64,000 nucleotides of DNA from Thorsellia kenyensis. GTDB lineage: Bacteria > Pseudomonadota > Gammaproteobacteria > Enterobacterales > Thorselliaceae. The position numbers and the translations under genes are program-made. The DNA is taken from the NCBI RefSeq assembly GCF_042432445.1, contig NZ_JBHLXE010000013.1, positions 124,001-188,000 on the forward strand, given 5' to 3'. Positions 63,166 through 64,000 of the stretch are shown in pieces. The first letter of the stretch is position 1. Every line of letters begins with the position of its first letter. The notes below the pieces were generated by a model, which was not told where the DNA came from, did not search any database, and saw nothing but the letters and a program-made list of their open reading frames with translations.

Positions 63166-64000
63166 TTATTGAACCTCATTCCATAACAGTGCTTTTTTGT
63201 TGCCATCTTCCCCATAACCACTATATTCTAGTGGGGCTATAGCCTCAGTTGGTGGTTCACAGAGGAGCTTTTTCGATCCATTTAAATTAAATGCCGTCAG
63301 ATCGAACTGCACAGCGAGCCTTAATCCTTGCTCATTAATAATTTTAGTTTTCCTCTCTGTTTTTTGATTATCTAGCGCTAATAATTCATTAAACGCAATT
63401 TCATTGAAAAAATAGTTATTGCTTTGAGTGTGGAATACAGATGCCCCCCTGCAACCTTCTAAAGCTCGGTAATACCGATTTTCATCATCTAAATGAACAA
63501 TCGCTTTATTTTTTATTGCACTCACTTCACTTTGAGTCACAGGATCCCAATATAGCCAAACAATACTGTCGTAATATAAAGGAGTAATTTCCCTCATCAT
63601 ATCTGGTTGATTTAAAGGATCCTTACGACTAAAAATCTTAACTTCATATTGCTTATTGGGAAGGATGTTTTCCAATGCATTTTCAAAAGCAGCGCCATTA
63701 ATCAGTCCGCTTTGTGAAATGACTTTTTCAGTCTGGTACTCTTTGAGCTCAATTAAGATATTTTGAGGATCGACACCTATTCTCATTAAAGGATTATCGC
63801 TATAAGTGAACGTTAATAGTTGCTGAGCATTAACCGCTTTGCCTAGTGTAGAAATAATCGCAAAATCTAAACTTTTCGTTCCACCTAAATCTCCGATGAA
63901 TTGTTTATCTGCAATCACATAAATTTTTAATTGTGAAGGCGTATTGATATCGCGTATCGTATAAAATTTGACTTCATCTTGAATTTTGTCTATCGATTGA
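63166..64000 (-). CDS. SinI-like secreted protein 5 (partial, runs off the window)
   Basis: The frame is open from the right edge to the TAA at 63166-63168, at least 278 codons. A GTG at 63918 lies inside it but is not the likely start, because in-frame coding sequence (VKFYTIRDINTPSQLKIYVIADK) continues to the edge. The visible part has QYEVKIFSRKD, YDSIVWLYWDPVTQ and NEQGLRLAVQFDL, equivalent to the C-terminal domain of the other members. After that comes an extra tail of about 50 residues (CEPPTEAIAPLEYSGYGEDG). The stop touches the next gene's ATG with no gap, so the two form an operon. Confidence 0.6.
   Translation of the reverse strand, partial: QSIDKIQDEVKFYTIRDINTPSQLKIYVIADKQFIGDLGGTKSLDFAIISTLGKAVNAQQLLTFTYSDNPLMRIGVDPQNILIELKEYQTEKVISQSGLINGAAFENALENILPNKQYEVKIFSRKDPLNQPDMMREITPLYYDSIVWLYWDPVTQSEVSAIKNKAIVHLDDENRYYRALEGCRGASVFHTQSNNYFFNEIAFNELLALDNQKTERKTKIINEQGLRLAVQFDLTAFNLNGSKKLLCEPPTEAIAPLEYSGYGEDGNKKALLWNEVQ

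Overview
The window is a 64 kb piece of an AT-rich gammaproteobacterial chromosome. Three things point to a lineage near Enterobacterales and Pasteurellales: a fused nuoCD gene, the orthologue set (yejM, ygiQ, panM-like, tcyP, cyuA, mngRAB) and a type II 3-dehydroquinase (aroQ). The AT-richness and gene mix would fit an Orbales gut symbiont such as Gilliamella or Frischella. That is inference from recall, since no 16S gene is present.

Layout. (1) 1-14133, + strand: the respiratory complex I operon from nuoCD to nuoN, closed by a strong terminator at 14156-14191. (2) 14192-15626: a junction region with a 932-bp IS5-type insertion sequence, whose transposase is broken by one stop codon, and some small unexplained elements. 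(3) 15627-20240, - strand: amino-acid uptake and cysteine catabolism (sstT, tcyP, cyuA). (4) 20848-27681: a complete mannosylglycerate pathway. mngA (PTS), mngB (6-phospho-mannosidase) and a glycerate kinase gene lie head to tail, divergent from the GntR regulator mngR. (5) 27776-48160: housekeeping genes (ygiQ, two tRNA-Asn, aroQ, accB-accC, prmA, a Set-type efflux pump, yejM, tRNA-Ser and tRNA-Thr, a panM-like gene, tilS, accA, cysS, ppiB, lpxH, purE-purK). (6) 48609-64000, all - strand: an accessory surface or secreted protein locus that runs off the right edge.

The last region is the most interesting. It contains a 1192-aa protein of ten Ig-like domains built from 969-bp near-identical tandem repeats. 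Next to it is a 1668-aa exported protein with four copies of an Ig-like plus lectin-like module, resembling Salmonella RatA/RatB. Upstream of these are at least five genes for secreted proteins that share an N-terminal domain and/or a C-terminal (S/N)(E/D)QG signature, resembling the SinI family of autotransporter-associated proteins. The RatA-like protein carries the same head domain as the SinI-like proteins. The arrangement recalls the sinH-sinI-ratA block of the Salmonella CS54 island, but with SinI-like genes multiplied. It predicts an intimin/invasin-type outer-membrane protein just beyond position 64000.

Together, complex I, the cystine/cysteine and serine/threonine uptake genes and the mannosylglycerate PTS suggest a host-associated bacterium living on scavenged amino acids and compatible solutes, with a fast-evolving adhesin locus for contact with host or community.
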